The notes beneath the pieces were generated by a model that had not been told where the DNA came from, did not search any database, and saw only the letters and a program-made list of their open reading frames with translations. From NCBI GenBank assembly GCA_036345935.2, contig JADWOT020001344.1, positions 1 to 64,000 of the forward strand: DNA of 64,000 bases, read 5' to 3'. Shown here piece by piece: positions 1 through 12,240 of the stretch; positions within the stretch are counted from its first letter, which is position 1; each line of letters opens with the position of its first letter. The stretch comes from Taenia hydatigena (taxonomy: Eukaryota > Platyhelminthes > Cestoda > Cyclophyllidea > Taeniidae). A program made the position numbers and the translations under genes.

Positions 1-475
1 CGTGGTTGTGAGAGTCGCAATTGCGCAGTTTCTGACATTGGGCAGTGAACATTTTAAAGACTTCTACCCCGCCATCCACAATTTTCTTATATACTTACAC
101 CAAGCCTTCTCTTCAATCCTTTCTCCTCCCCAATAGGAGTATTTTGCATCCAACTACGTCTTCTTTGGCACTGCATTATGAGCGTCCCATCAGTAAATGC
201 CATCCCCTTCAATGGACACACTTAACCTCCCGTGTCGCAGTCCTTCACTGTAGTTAGGGCATTAGCCTCGCATGTCTAGTTCGTGGGTTTACATTCAGCG
301 AACCGGACACACAGCAGTGATACCCTGCATGTCCATGGCAGGACTTTGAACAATGGAACACTACTCATCACTTCACCAAATCTACCTTGCTGTTGTGCCA
401 AATATCGACGACCACTAAATCTGCCTTAGAGCTACTAATCATGTCATCCCTCTTGACCTTATTACGCCGATAATG
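1..475 (+). repeat. 3' flank of a gene-family copy lying left of the window (duplication block A1)
   Basis: The first bases match the sequence directly after the stop codon of the micro-exon gene at 35234-35236. Bases 1-265 match 35237-35505, sharing for example GTCGCAATTGCGCAG and AATGGACACACTTAACCTC. Bases 100-360 also match 45585-45850, and 361-475 match 46285-46400. A further copy of the gene therefore probably ends just before base 1. No coding sequence is claimed here. A tRNA-like module sits at about 250-305. The stretch 476-1102 shows nothing recognisable. Confidence 0.75.
250..305 (+). repeat. tRNA-like module, possible SINE head
   Basis: The order of a GTTAGGGCATTAGCC stretch, a CTCGCATGTC stretch and a GTGGGTTTACATTC stretch resembles the A box, anticodon arm and B box of a tRNA-derived SINE. 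The same module, closer to consensus, is at 45745-45803, and a truncated copy is at 35485-35510. All three sit in the 3' flank of a micro-exon gene copy. It does not fold as a working tRNA by eye. Confidence 0.4.
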
Positions 476-1102
476 TTCAACTCTCAAACCCTTCACATGC
501 TGACTATATTACTGAGAAGATAAATGAGTAAGCTGGTAGTCACAACACACTAATATAATGTGGCATGAGAGACGCGTACGAAGGACAGCCAGAGAGGCGA
601 AACAGAAAGCGCAGATATTACATTAAAGCTTTAATAAAAAACACCATTCGTAATCGCTACTGCCTATTTATTATTTGAATGTCTTCACAGTTCACATGCT
701 TTCCAAAATTAAATGCTAGAGACAAAGCAAGGTGTTCGATGGAACCATGTTCCCTGAAAACAATGCCCAATAGCCCTTTTTGTTGTAGAGAACGGCCTTC
801 TAAGTAGTTGCGTTAAAGCTTCGCCAGATTTTGAAACGCTGGTAGTTTGGTTAATGAGGCGCTATTTGTGGAAAATAGGATGAGCCTATTCAACACTGGT
901 TCCTAAGTGGTACTGGTGACATTTCGCACCCCGACTTAGACCCGAATTTTCGCCTTCTCTAATGCAGCATTACCTAATGAGCATAGGCCTCACCACACCT
1001 CCGGAATACAAATCTGACCCTTGAGACTCGGGTCAGAGCAATGCCTATCGCCCTTTACCCTCAGATCCTTCCATAATTCATGCATGGCAGATGCCGTTCC
1101 AA

Positions 1103-2017
1103 TTAATGCTGAACCGTTTCTCTAATCTTCAAGCTACTTTGATTTCCTCCAGAGTTCTGGATTATGTAAGGGCTTTTGATTAGCATCCTGTCCTTGAAGC
1201 TAAGGTTTGACTGACGATTACGAATTCCATCGGCTGGACTACTTATGTAGCTGTCCTCCTTGTACTCAGCCATGGGCCGCATTCCCCTCCACTCGCTGTC
1301 CATTCTTGCCTTATACAATAAGTCCTCGTGATCCCAAACGTCTAAGCGACAACTCTCATTTTGCGAGAACTCAGCGTTACAGGCAGTCTGGCGTTGTATT
1401 TCTGACTGATAACGAAATACGGTTGCAAAAGGAATAGAGAAGGGAAAGGTGGGGCAAATATAATGGAGTTGCACACTGCCATTTTCTAATTCATCGGCAA
1501 ATGGGCTACTTGGTCCGTGTCGACTTACTAGTGTTGGATCGACCGACGCTTGAGGTCCACCATTGCTATCGCTTGCATTTTCTCCGTCGTCTTGCCTAGA
1601 AAGACATACTACCATGGATGAGAGCAAGACGTGCATCAACCCTTGCCATTCCAACTGGGGAGAAGAGCTAACTTGCGATGGAGTAAGGACAAGCTTAGAG
1701 GCAGCAGCAGTAGCAGCGGTGGTGGAGGAGGAGCAAAGCGAGCAAGCCCTGACTTTCTGTAAGAAGGTAGTGGTAAGTGTTAAACCAATGCTTCTCAGTG
1801 GTTGTGTGGTTGTAAGCTGCAATTGCTCGCGTGATTGATTGGACGACTTTTTGCTCAGTATGAACTGAACACCTGGGCGGGTTGGCTTGTCTAATATGTT
1901 CAGCAGTCCAAATAGTGGGAGAAGGAGATTGTGAGGAAGAGAAGGCAGAGCAAGTGGGATTTCGATCGGGCAGATGTTTCCGCTTGCGCCTCTCCTCTGC
2001 CCTAAGACTGGATCCAT
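1103..2017 (-). CDS. Hypothetical 304-codon open reading frame
   Basis: This uninterrupted frame is the longest in the window outside the HSP70, and longer than expected by chance at this base composition. I do not recognise the product. It has no clear signal peptide or membrane segment. An Ala/Ser/Thr-rich patch lies near residue 100, encoded partly by a GCAGCA-type run, and the C-terminal half is rich in Ser, Asn and charged residues. The N-terminal third is repeated in duplication block B at 35458-35697, where the frame is kept for about 60 residues and then diverges. The opposite strand is also open for 91 codons at 1563-1838 and is likewise conserved in block B, so the coding strand is uncertain. 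It could be an exon relic or a chance frame in a flank repeat. Confidence 0.3.
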   Translation of the reverse strand: MDPVLGQRRGASGNICPIEIPLALPSLPHNLLLPLFGLLNILDKPTRPGVQFILSKKSSNQSREQLQLTTTQPLRSIGLTLTTTFLQKVRACSLCSSSTTAATAAASKLVLTPSQVSSSPQLEWQGLMHVLLSSMVVCLSRQDDGENASDSNGGPQASVDPTLVSRHGPSSPFADELENGSVQLHYICPTFPFSIPFATVFRYQSEIQRQTACNAEFSQNESCRLDVWDHEDLLYKARMDSEWRGMRPMAEYKEDSYISSPADGIRNRQSNLSFKDRMLIKSPYIIQNSGGNQSSLKIRETVQH

Positions 2018-3639
2018 GCCTAGACTACCAATGCCACATCCTCTGTGTGTGTCAATAGCAACGCGTTGACAGACTCGTGGCTTCCAATGACTTCAGAGAC
2101 GGCTTGGTTGCGCTACAGTAGCCGCAGTGAATTCGCAAACGCTCAAAACGATGGGGATGGAGCCTGCTATGACGCCAAAAATGCAATTCTAGCGCAATAG
2201 CTAGACCACAACCTGCCTATGCGTTCCTAATTCAATGTTCCGTGAAGCCAGAATTTCGAGATCAATGAATGGATGGATGGAGCAATGAAGGAGCGAATAG
2301 AGCTCGCATTTTAAATACCAAATGATCGGGTTCTTGGTAGAGGAGGAGGAGAAGCAGCTTTGTTTCCTAGATTCGGTAGGTGTGGCGTTGCCTAAGATCT
2401 ACGCGGTAACCCAGTTCTGAATGGGTTGTTTCGAAACACGATTTAACGGTCTGATACCCACTAATTCACAAAATTCGCTCTATAAGCTCGCATTTGTATA
2501 ACACCTGTGACTAACAAAGAAGATCCTTACAGGGATTTTTGACTCACTCGCCACCATTTGCACATGGAAGCAATGAATTTGAGTAAACATTTGATTCATT
2601 CTCTCACTGCTTAACTATGTGGCCGCAAGAGCGACTCGCCCTTGGACGTTACCGGCTGACTTAATGCTGGTATTACAGAGGATACTTTAGGTTCCTATCG
2701 TCTCTTCACTCCGGGTGCGAAATTGGCTTAGCATAATCATGGTTTAATGATTTGATCACCCTGATTTTTCTTCCCTGCGAAAGGCGTAAAATTGAGGTGA
2801 AGGAGTGAAACTACCACAACTAATTTTCCTAGATGCAGTCCGCAAAATGTTGTTCATACCATTTAATTTGTGGAATGAATCGACAACACGGAGGTGGAAT
2901 CTCACTTCCTTCGCCTAAGAGCTTGCACTGGCTGAATTCTGCAGATTCCACTCGCTGTAGATCGCGCAATACTTCAAAACTCCACTGCATGCACATTGGT
3001 CAAGATTGCGTGGTAATATCAAGCGAATTTAAGGCACTTAACAGTTAATCGAATAAATCATTTTGTAACACTTTGCTGTTTGCCTAAATTCCATCTCCTA
3101 TTGTGGGAGCTCGGTTAGCTGTTTTGTCAGCACTAAGCAAACTAGCATCCAGGCCATGCTACCACCCCGAATTCTTTTTCTGTTTACCAAACAAATGTAT
3201 TTCCTTCATGTGTTATAGCTTCTCTTGTCTCAGAGGAATCTTTGAGGAGCTATGACCTTGCTAACTGATTGTGTGATCTCAAACTTGCTAAAATAATGCA
3301 AAGATTATCAAGAACTTTTAAGTTCTAGCTTGATAGCCCATCTCATTTTCATTGTTTAACATTTAGGCATTAATTCCGTTGGTGAAGGCGTAAAGAAGAT
3401 ATGATTTTATTTGTCTTATTCTTCAGCGTGAAAATGTTTAAGGAGTGTGCATCCAGTTCCACTGAGAGCATATCTGAACTAGACCGCAAAAGTACTTGAC
3501 TCGAGGAGAACATATTGCCGCTCACGACAAGTGCATTTAAAAACAACAAAGCAATTTTTGCAAAGGTTGAAAGCGAATCATTCGCAGTCCCTTATTTCCG
3601 ATTAGGCAAAATGTGTGACATTAAACTTTTCTACATAGG
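2018..3639. other. Non-coding stretch, nothing recognised
   Basis: About 2030-2150 matches 35790-35900 in duplication block B. The remainder holds only short frames that look like chance, and I see no RNA gene or element. Confidence 0.5.
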
Positions 3640-4180
3640 CGTTGCAAATCAACATTCGCAAACACGTCAGCTTCTAAGCAGCAAACAATTTTAACAAAAT
3701 ATAAGATATGCCTTTTCCCGTTGCTGTAATGTCAAACGATTTATAAAATTAGAGGCTGTTGTCACTTCAAATGTGTAACCATCCCTTTGCATCACATATG
3801 CGTGACACGGGTCATTCATTGGGCAAGGACGACCAGTTGTGCCGACTTGAACCTTAGACGCACTCAATAAAATCAAATTAGGCAGACAAAAACGTGTTGA
3901 TTTTATTATAATGGTAAAGGCAACCTGAACCCAACTTGCAGTTTGGTGGCCTTGGAGTGGTCACTGGGCGCCACACCTCAGCATCCCAATGGGAGATCAC
4001 CTAATTCGCTACTGGTCTTATGCTAGTGTCAGTGGCACAACTGGAATTCGAGCCTAACAAGCACTCAGACCTTCTGTGCCTTAAAGGAATCGGTTATGAT
4101 CTTTGCAGTGGCTCTACAGAAAGGGTGGGTGAAGCGAACGGGGATTGATGGGAGGCTGCACTGACGTCTATTTTCCGCAT
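3640..4180 (+). repeat. Dispersed repeat R, copy 1
   Basis: This region shares a mosaic of motifs with 44105-44720 and 49880-50400, in the same order. Examples are GTTGTCACTT, TCACATATGCGTGAC, a GGCAAGGACGACC-like stretch, and a later CTGGGCGCCACACC / GGCACAACTGG / TGTGCCTTAAAGGAATCGG series. The copies are diverged with many small indels. No frame is conserved through all three, so I treat it as a non-coding or long-dead element of unknown class. Confidence 0.5.
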
Positions 4181-4780
4181 CAACACAACTTTGCATAATT
4201 AAAATCAGATTAAGTTAGAACAGGAAATAAGAAATATTTAAATGCGCTAATTTGCAGTTAAGAGCTGTAGGAAAAATTGTGTGTTGTTGAAATCGGGGTT
4301 GAAGTAGGAGAGCTGCCTGAGGAGGCGACTGTGATCTATATCAAAGTTACCATCTTCATTTACCTCAAATGACATCCGCGTGATAGTTTAAGCCTTAAAG
4401 AGTCGATTATTAGAATTTGCAAATCATGAAATTTAGCAGTTTGGTAGCTTTCATGCATGCAATCATGCTACCATTCCTCCTCGGACTAAGAAGGCTATGC
4501 TGAAATGATTACATGAATGCTAGCAGATGGCGTGTGAAAGTCAAAAGATGCGTTGAATAAAAAAGGAAACCTAATTTGTTATAAAGGTCTGCCACCAAGC
4601 CTGCAATGACTACGTCAGCGGTTCAGATTTACACCGTACATTCGCCACAATCAATGGATTTTCGTCTACTGATTCGACCATTGAAAATCCATCCATATCC
4701 ACAGTCTTAGTACTTGCGTGCACCATTTCATATCTGCTGACCTGTTTTCACAGCGAAAGGACACACAATAAGGGCATTCA
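4181..4780. other. Non-coding stretch
   Basis: No gene seen. An imperfect palindrome with GGTAGC and GCTACC arms around CATGCATG lies near 4441-4473. Confidence 0.4.
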
Positions 4781-5050
4781 GCCGCTACAGATTGGCGCCT
4801 CCAAAAGTCTTCATTTACCCAGGCTCACAACCAGGCTGTCTCCTTTGGCCAGCTGTAAGCGACCCATTGAGACTCTTCATGTACACTTCCCTGCGTTGTG
4901 GAATGGACATCAGGCTAGACGGTTAGTGAGATTACGCCAACGTGAACACAAGCCCAACTCAAAGCTGTCGGTAGGTAAGTATGGCAGATTTTATGCAGAT
5001 CGCAGTTACTTTCCCGTAGCCGCATCATCTGAAGTCGGCAGCGAATAGAG
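4781..5050 (+). repeat. Inverted duplicate of 49640-49850
   Basis: About 4786-4862 matches the reverse complement of 49770-49846, including AGGCTCACAACCAGGCTGTC. The match weakens but continues to about 4960, where GAATGGACATCAGGCTAG matches the complement of 49700-49720. The frames on the two copies are not conserved. In both copies a copy of repeat R lies nearby. Confidence 0.6.
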
Positions 5051-8000
5051 CACAGGAAAGTTGCATCTAACACTTGCCAACTCAGGAAAGCCTCCTTCTT
5101 CCACCGCGCTTTTAGCAGTACTCTACCTTACCGACATCTCCTTGGCAAAACATCAAGACCGGTCTACAAGTCGGATTTAAATCCATGATCAGTCTGCTTC
5201 GAACATCTATCTTGGCTATACAATGGGTACGAACGCATTGGTCGTGTCTTTAACCCTACACCACTAGGCAAAGTAATCCAAATAATAATGCCAAATCTAA
5301 TATTTGACTAATAACAATAACAAAAATGCGCGGATAAATCTGCACTGTAGGATCGAAATCACCTCACCATGGGGCTTAGGTGTTTCTGTCAAATAACGCT
5401 CAGACAACAAGTGAAAACGATGTCAGTAAATACAGTATTTCACAGGCAAAACTGTCGCCAAAAGAAAAAAAAAATTATTTTTTAAGTGATACATATTGTT
5501 CAATCAGGCGTATTTTAAACACATCATCTTGTCGACCCATACATGTTGGTTTTGTGTTCCTACTGAAAAGAAATAAGTAGGAGCGGTCGAAGGGGATTAA
5601 GCCCACTGCAAATCAAGTTTAAGCACAGTGCACTAGTGCGTTTGCTTATCTTTTTGCTATCCACATCGTCCTTACAAAATAGATAGGAAAGAAACACAAG
5701 TTTTGGATTCAAGCAAGGCGGATTAGGTGTCAGTAGTTTATTTCCATTTAACATAAGTTGGAACTTTTCTGTCAAGAATGGCCTGTTTAACTTCTTGGTA
5801 GAGTTCCTCATATGATGGCTAACATCCCACTTGTGCGACTTAGCAAGATTTCATAGTGTAGTAAGCTTCTGCCTCGTAGGCGTTGCTGTGATTGCGGCGA
5901 GGAGAGACGTTTGACCTCGCAAAGTAACATACAAATCATTAAGCCTACGATCAAAAGCGAATTGGGATTAATAAATTATAATGCGTGCAACTGGAAAAAG
6001 GAATTATTGCAGAAAAGCGAGTTAAAATTTCTGTAATTTACAGTAGGTCGGGTAAGGCTTTTCTGCACTCGCTATGTTTTCCGATTTCCCTTCACCTTCT
6101 CAGCAAGAACCATCAGTTAGGTGAGTCTGGTTAAGGCATGTCCAGAGAAGCAGGTGAATATTTGCAAATTTAGCGTATTTCTTCTCAGGATATCCTATCC
6201 GGATCTTAAACGCAGGTTGAGGACAGCAGTAAAGATGATTTATAACAGCTTAAACGTTAAATCCACTTTAAGGAGAAAAGATTATGCAAATGCATTATCA
6301 CCAATGCATTGCGCGTTTATTTTGGCGTCTACTTCGATACACGAAAATTGCGTGTGACTTACCTTTGATAGAAGAATCCACTAGTAGGCTGTAAGGAGTT
6401 AAAGTTACGGAAAGGAGGAGGGGCATTAGGATAACAAAAGACAGAAAGAAAGAAGGCGACACGATAAAAAGGGGCAAAAAGGGAACGATGGAAGAAGAAA
6501 AGGAAGAGGGAGCCTCTGCTAATATCGATGACAAAGCCAGGTCTCATCTCGCTCTTGTGATTGCTTGATCCATCACTGCAAAATATCCCTGACCAAAAAG
6601 TGGAACTAATGAGTCCAAGTCTACCTACCCCGCTTAACGGCATGGGTTCCAATTCTTTACTACTCCGACGAATAATTCTGATGACAACATTAGATATGGA
6701 ATATTTTGTGTCTATTATAATCAAGAAAAGGGCAAAAATATACTTTACAGTCATTAGTCTTGGTATGATTTATGACAACAGCCAACTTTTTTTGCATACA
6801 ATCATGGTCTGGACTCGCCTATTCCTTGTAAAAGTGTATTTCTAGAGCTTAATCTGCAATCTCGAAATCTCGTTCAGCAGCATTCTTCTGCCACTAAAGC
6901 GAAGATAAAATGCCTTAGTTAGCAAGCCAAAACTACTTAGCTTTAAATGCCCTAATCATTAAAACAGGAGGATGGAAATTGACACCGCCCACAGCAAAAC
7001 AGCCTTCTAACCAATTTATTAACAGTTCACTTGATTTAACTCACTGAAAGTCCTAAAAACGTTACACTTGAATCACTTAAGATGAGAATAAACCAATGTG
7101 AAAGATTTCTGGCTGATGAGAACTTAAAAGAAGTTGTAGGAAAACGAAAAACGCCTTATTTCTAAAGCCCTTTTAAATTTTTCTGTCAACGAAGAGTGCT
7201 TTTTTCCAGCTACTTCTTCCTGCGGATATGTCACCAAAAATATTCACCAAAAATCTCTCACAGAGAAAACCTTTGCAATGCGTTGTCAATCATATAGCTA
7301 CCACTGATGAGATGATTTGTTTGGACACTCAACATCAGTGCTCTACGTTTGCAATGTCAGAAGAGAACGAAAAGGTTTGCGTCCCTCCCTCCTCACCACT
7401 GAAATGTTGTTCGTACAGTAAACCACTTGCCTAAATGTCCTGATTTTAAAACACTACGATGCAAGCTCTGATGTTTAAGCAATATTTCTGCAAACCGTTT
7501 AGAATTAGTTACTTTACTCTTCACTTCCACAAATGACAAGTAGCACGACGATGCAAAGTTTTATGCTCTGCTTTATAGCGTTTTGGTATTAAAGGAAGAT
7601 CCTTCTCTGGTCTTGAACAGCGCGGTAAGGATTTCATCTTTGCACAACATTAAATCCCAATGCCGAGAATAAGATTGCGAAATTGCAATTTAAAGAATCT
7701 GGAATCGGTTGTTACGACTTGGCTTCGGTGTTGCACACCTGGAGGTGCACTAGTCACCCAATCGCATCGATCCGCAAGAAGAATAACTAGGAGGTACAAA
7801 TCCTGCAGAATGATGCCTAAACCTTTCGCAGAAGTTCACTTCCTTCAATAATGTTAACAGTCCATATGCTGACATTAAATAATTACCCAGAGTGTTGGTA
7901 TTGCTATTGGCATTGACAATGTGTATGGGCAATGATGATGCATGACAGTGCGCTAGCCAACTGAGAAGGGTTGATTGGTCCCTATCAGGGTAGTCGTGCC

Positions 8001-10221
8001 CCTTGTGCTGTAGTTTCAACCATCTTCCTTCTTCTAGGCTTTATCTAATCTTAAACCCGATTCAAAACACCTTTTCCTTCTTAGGCCTTATTCTGCCTTA
8101 TGCGACAACACGCAAGCAGTGATGATGCATTGTCGTATCACAACACATTTGATAGAGGGTGAAATTGATTGTCCTCACAGGGGTCTAAGTGACTATTTGC
8201 TTGGACCTTATTTTGCTTTTAAAGACCATTCTTCTGTAAAAGCTTAACGATTTTTCTTCGACCATGCAATGCAATGCAAAAAGACTATATCTTGTGAGAT
8301 TTGGCATTGCGCCCTAATTCCCCACTTCTTCGACAAATATTTGTTTTGATTGCTTATCGCCTTGCAGTTGAGAAGCGGAAGAGGCTGGAATTAGCCGTAA
8401 TAACAGAAGTGTTTCGTCATATTAATCAACTGTAAGTTGAATCGTGTTTCACCACTTCACTTGTTTAAAAGTGGGATTAATTGTGCCTGTTGAAGAGGGT
8501 TCAATCGTCACGCCCGAGGTGATTGCTGAGGTTCGAAAAACCCAATTAATCCCTAGAATAGCAAGGCTTTGATTTGCTCAGATGAATGCGGCAGCATTGA
8601 AGTCCACGCTGTGCGTCAATCTATCCTATCCACTTCACTCCTGGGGCATCTGTCCTCTCCATGACAACCATTGATCTTATTAGAGTTCAACCCGATTGCA
8701 GTCAGATTTGAGTGGCATTCGTTCGAGTAAAATGTGCTCAAAAGGCAAGAGGAATCACGTTTACATGGTGGCTGAGTTAAAATTGTCAATCACTATGGAG
8801 AGCATAAATCTCACTCCCCATTAAATTTTACTGTTTCCTCGATGGCTTCAATTCGTCTTTCAATTGGTCTTTCAGGCCTGATACTCAGAAACAGGTGGCC
8901 AGTAGGTTGATGGCCAGTCAGGAGCGCTTTAAAGAAGCGTTTTGCGATTTTACATAAGTTTATTTAAGAAGGTTAGAGTTGTGCACATGACGCAGCAGAT
9001 TTGTGCAAATTTTTACTAGGTGCACTAAATCAAAGAAGACTTTCCTTTTTAAGATCAGTGGTCAATGCTTGATGATATTCTAATCCAAAATTTCAGCATT
9101 CCCTTGAGTTAAGCTACTTGGCGTAGCACTTCTTAGCAAGGCATAATAAAGAGCATTTCTCCAATTGGGGAGAAATTGACATTTGCACGGGCAGAGCAAA
9201 ATACACACGAGCTGCGTTTATGTGCTCTTCACAGGGAACAATTTTGGCTGGTTTGTGGTGGTGCAGGGTAATCCTTCGAAATCTGCTTAACTGAACTTCT
9301 CACTACACGGACTCTACAGTCCTCAAGGTCTGCAATTTCGTTCAAGTAGCCAATATCCTCCACCAATGCTTGTAGGTATCCAAGTTTTATGCCTTAAAGA
9401 TGGTTGGAGCACTACGACTTCATTTTATCATAAGTGCTTAATAGATGTCAGCGCCAATTATAATGCCATCACATTGTATGGCATGCAAGTATTAAATGCA
9501 CATCAGTATGAATGTTGGAGGTATTCTGCGCATCAAATCATTCATCTGCATTACTTGGGCACAATCCGTCATAGCATGGCTCAAATTTGCCACACAATCA
9601 TGCTAAATCTGTTTCCAAGCTTAATGCACACAATTAAAACATTCGGCAGGCTCTAGAATTTCGCACTTACTATTATCTTTTGCCGAAATGCCATTAGATC
9701 CTGTAAGTTTCTAGAAGTTGGACACTTTTATAGTTTAAATTTGTTACATATAACACATTTTGAAGGGTGGCAATTCGCATTCTCGGCATGATCGAAGGAG
9801 ACCTATGAGCGCGTCATAACCACAGCATTTTTGTGAATTCAACGCCCTAATGTCAACTCGCAGCAAAGTCAGAGGATTCAGGACCAAAGCTTTCCTACCC
9901 ATGCTAAAATCCGCATCATTCAGGAGTCGCAGAAGTAGTTTCATGGCCTTGAAGTATGCTTGACAAAGAAAATTATGTCAGGCTTTAACTCGATGTAATG
10001 TTTCGAGATGAATAAACACTTTTGGAGCATGGATGTGCGGGAAGCATTGCGCCCAACCTCGGACTAGTCGATCCACATTAAGCCGCACATATGTGACACA
10101 ACAAATTCTGCGATAGTAGTGCCCTATTCCTCAGTGCTATATCCCGTGACCTCCTAAAGCTGACAGTAACCGTAACACTTATGCTCTTCAAATGCGCTTT
10201 GTAGGCGAGAGGAGGAAAACA
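5051..10221. other. Gene-poor stretch, nothing recognised
   Basis: This is about 5 kb of A/T-rich sequence with frames no longer than about 130 codons, none resembling a known family. The longest, on the reverse strand at 6359-6754, has a purine-rich complement and overlaps other frames, which fits chance. This stretch is absent from duplication block B. Confidence 0.4.
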
Positions 10222-11019
10222 ATTGTGGCCTGGTCGTTGACACACGTGGTAGGTCTCCTGAGCCTGAGTCTCCGCAGTCGTCAACACTTTGGCCCTGTCA
10301 CTGCATATCTGTCCAGTACTGTAATAGAGGTGGCTAAAAATATCCAAACCTTCTCATGGCAGGGATGGAAGGGAAGAAGGGGAAAGGAAAGAACCGTCTG
10401 CGGCAACATCATCTGTTATTTTATTCGTGCTATTGTTTGCCATCAAAAATAGAGTCGTGGGTTATTCCAGTTGACATGAATTATACATTTTAGGAGGCGA
10501 CTTGGGATTAGTAAAAAATCCGTCCTATTTCGCTGTAATTTCATTGCCTAGAATTTTTACATCAGTTATGCGATTTGCCAGATTAATTGGTATGGTCCAC
10601 AAAAAACACAAAGCAGTGCACATCATTAGTGATTCACAATAAACGGAAATTATTAACTAGACCGAAAATGCATTAGCCAAGTCAAATAAACCGAGTGCTA
10701 CATGGACAATTTGGTTCAATTAGGAGGTTACCGGAAATAGTTAATAGCCTAATCCAGTCTTTCTACTCTAAATGGATTTGGTCTTAACTACTAACAGAAT
10801 TTAGAGGGCCGGTTTTGGCCTTACTTTGGAGGTTCTCATGTTTTCCACTGTTAACCGAATCTGCCTTTCTTTTCGCCTTTCCTCTGACTTATTTTCTTCT
10901 TCTATTGGAAATCTTCCTATCTGTGAGGCAAAAAAGTGCACTTGCTAGTGTTCCCGAAGTTGAGACGATGGATATTCAGGCTTCATTCTTAAAGCCGACA
11001 GCGAAATAATATGGTTTTT

Positions 11020-11235
11020 CTAATCAAACGCCAATAACTTGGATGAATAACAGAGTTTGCTTGCTGTGCTTCGGTGCTTGGACCATCCAGTGCCATCCAG
11101 TGTAATCAGGAAATGGAGGTGGCAGGATACTTGACTCCAATGTCGGCAAATTATGCGCAGCCGTAACGCTGTGAGCTGAGCCAGCCTCAGCTCTGGGTCA
11201 CAAGGTGGAAACGCTCTCTCCCATTTATAGTGCAC
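11020..11235 (-). CDS. Hypothetical 71-codon frame kept in both duplication arms
   Basis: A reverse-strand frame of the same length and nearly the same sequence is at 36704-36919, with about four amino-acid changes. The surrounding DNA is well conserved too, with roughly seven base changes in 190, so the frame may simply reflect slow divergence of the block. The product is Trp- and Cys-containing and basic, with no recognised motif. An exon of a larger gene is possible; a chance frame is equally likely. Confidence 0.2.
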   Translation of the reverse strand: MHYKWERAFPPCDPELRLAQLTALRLRIICRHWSQVSCHLHFLITLDGTGWSKHRSTASKLCYSSKLLAFD

Positions 11236-11393
11236 GAATAGCGATCTTTGACGTGAAAAATCACCAATAATACCGACTTGCGATGTTGTGGAACGGTCAA
11301 GGAAAGCGCATCTTTTGGAAGGTTGTCAAACCCCAAAACAACAATGTGACTGCTGTCTGCTTTCAAGCTAATGAGTATTCCATTCCTAAAGCC

Positions 11394-11804
11394 TCATATA
11401 TCAGCGGAATTTAGCGCATTTAAATGTGTGCAAATATATTTCGCTCTAAGATCATACAAAGGGGGCATACTAAAAAATTCAACATAGTACCGGCATCCCT
11501 CATACTGCTCAATGCAGGCAATCTGGAGGGTGGAAAACCGGATTCGATTGAGGAGGTTGTGGAGGTCGTTCAGTGTTAAATTCTCAATGCGAATAGCAGG
11601 GTATTGCTGCCAAACATAACCGCTACATCCGTGGAGGAGAGCACGGACTTCATTCAGGTCAGCCTGATCCCATGTTTCGCTTTCGAATTCTAGATGCGTT
11701 TGACTGGCCATCGTGTGATCGCGTCGCAGGTGAATGCGAATTCCGCGCAATTCTCTTGAATTCACTAAAAGAAGTAATAAGAGCTCACATACACAGACCA
11801 CCAC
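11394..11804 (-). CDS. Hypothetical 136-codon frame, possible exon, paired with 37154-37489
   Basis: The frame opens with a Leu-rich run and a TTACTTCTTTTAG splice-acceptor-like tract at about residues 8-14. The likely coding part therefore starts after that tract, at about 11769 on the reverse strand. The following 90 residues read like a natural acidic globular protein, with several Leu-Leu/Trp helices. In the block B copy they are conserved in frame with about 15 substitutions, and that copy then terminates early through a one-base length change near the C terminus. I do not recognise the family. A forward-strand frame (11672-11905) is open in both copies as well, so strand choice is not certain. 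Confidence 0.3.
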   Translation of the reverse strand: MVVCVCELLLLLLVNSRELRGIRIHLRRDHTMASQTHLEFESETWDQADLNEVRALLHGCSGYVWQQYPAIRIENLTLNDLHNLLNRIRFSTLQIACIEQYEGCRYYVEFFSMPPLYDLRAKYICTHLNALNSADI

Positions 11805-12006
11805 TCAGTCTATTTGGCGTCAATGAACTCGAAGGACCAAAACAATTGCTTCAAGATTTGGCTGAATTGCTAAATACGAATTATTTCAGACGAAGAATCT
11901 CTTAGAACCAATTCTATGTCCTTTTTGAATTTTTCGGAATAATTAAATTGTGGAGGGAAATCGGAGCTGCCAATAAATTCCATTGCTCGCAAGTGTTTTT
12001 AGTACT

Positions 12007-12240
12007 TGTAGAGCACCAACCCGCTTTTGTGGCACAACGCTCTACCCGCAACACAGACGCTGAGAACAAACCTTCCTCATCCAACTACGCATCATGGCGA
12101 GTGCTTGAATCTGCGTGCTCAGCCCCTTGGATGGATATGTCAAGCTTTGAGTTAGTGTAGGTAGGCGTAGCGTATATGGAGTGGCTTGAAAATTGACAAC
12201 TTTACAGCCTTAGAACTATTTACTCAAAGCTCAATGCCTC
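12007..12240 (+). other. Near-identical tract between the two duplication arms, with a small open frame
   Basis: Against 37687-37920 only about two bases differ in about 234. The 60 bases just upstream differ at a dozen places. The tract contains the C-terminal part of a forward frame (11948-12160, copy at 37635-37844), Ser/Ala-rich, ending at TAG in both. Either the tract is under constraint, for instance as an exon or regulatory element, or it was homogenised recently by gene conversion. Confidence 0.5.

Noticed and set aside
6359..6754. 131-codon reverse-strand frame
   Set aside because: It overlaps other frames in a purine-biased stretch, with no recognisable motif or duplicate to support it.
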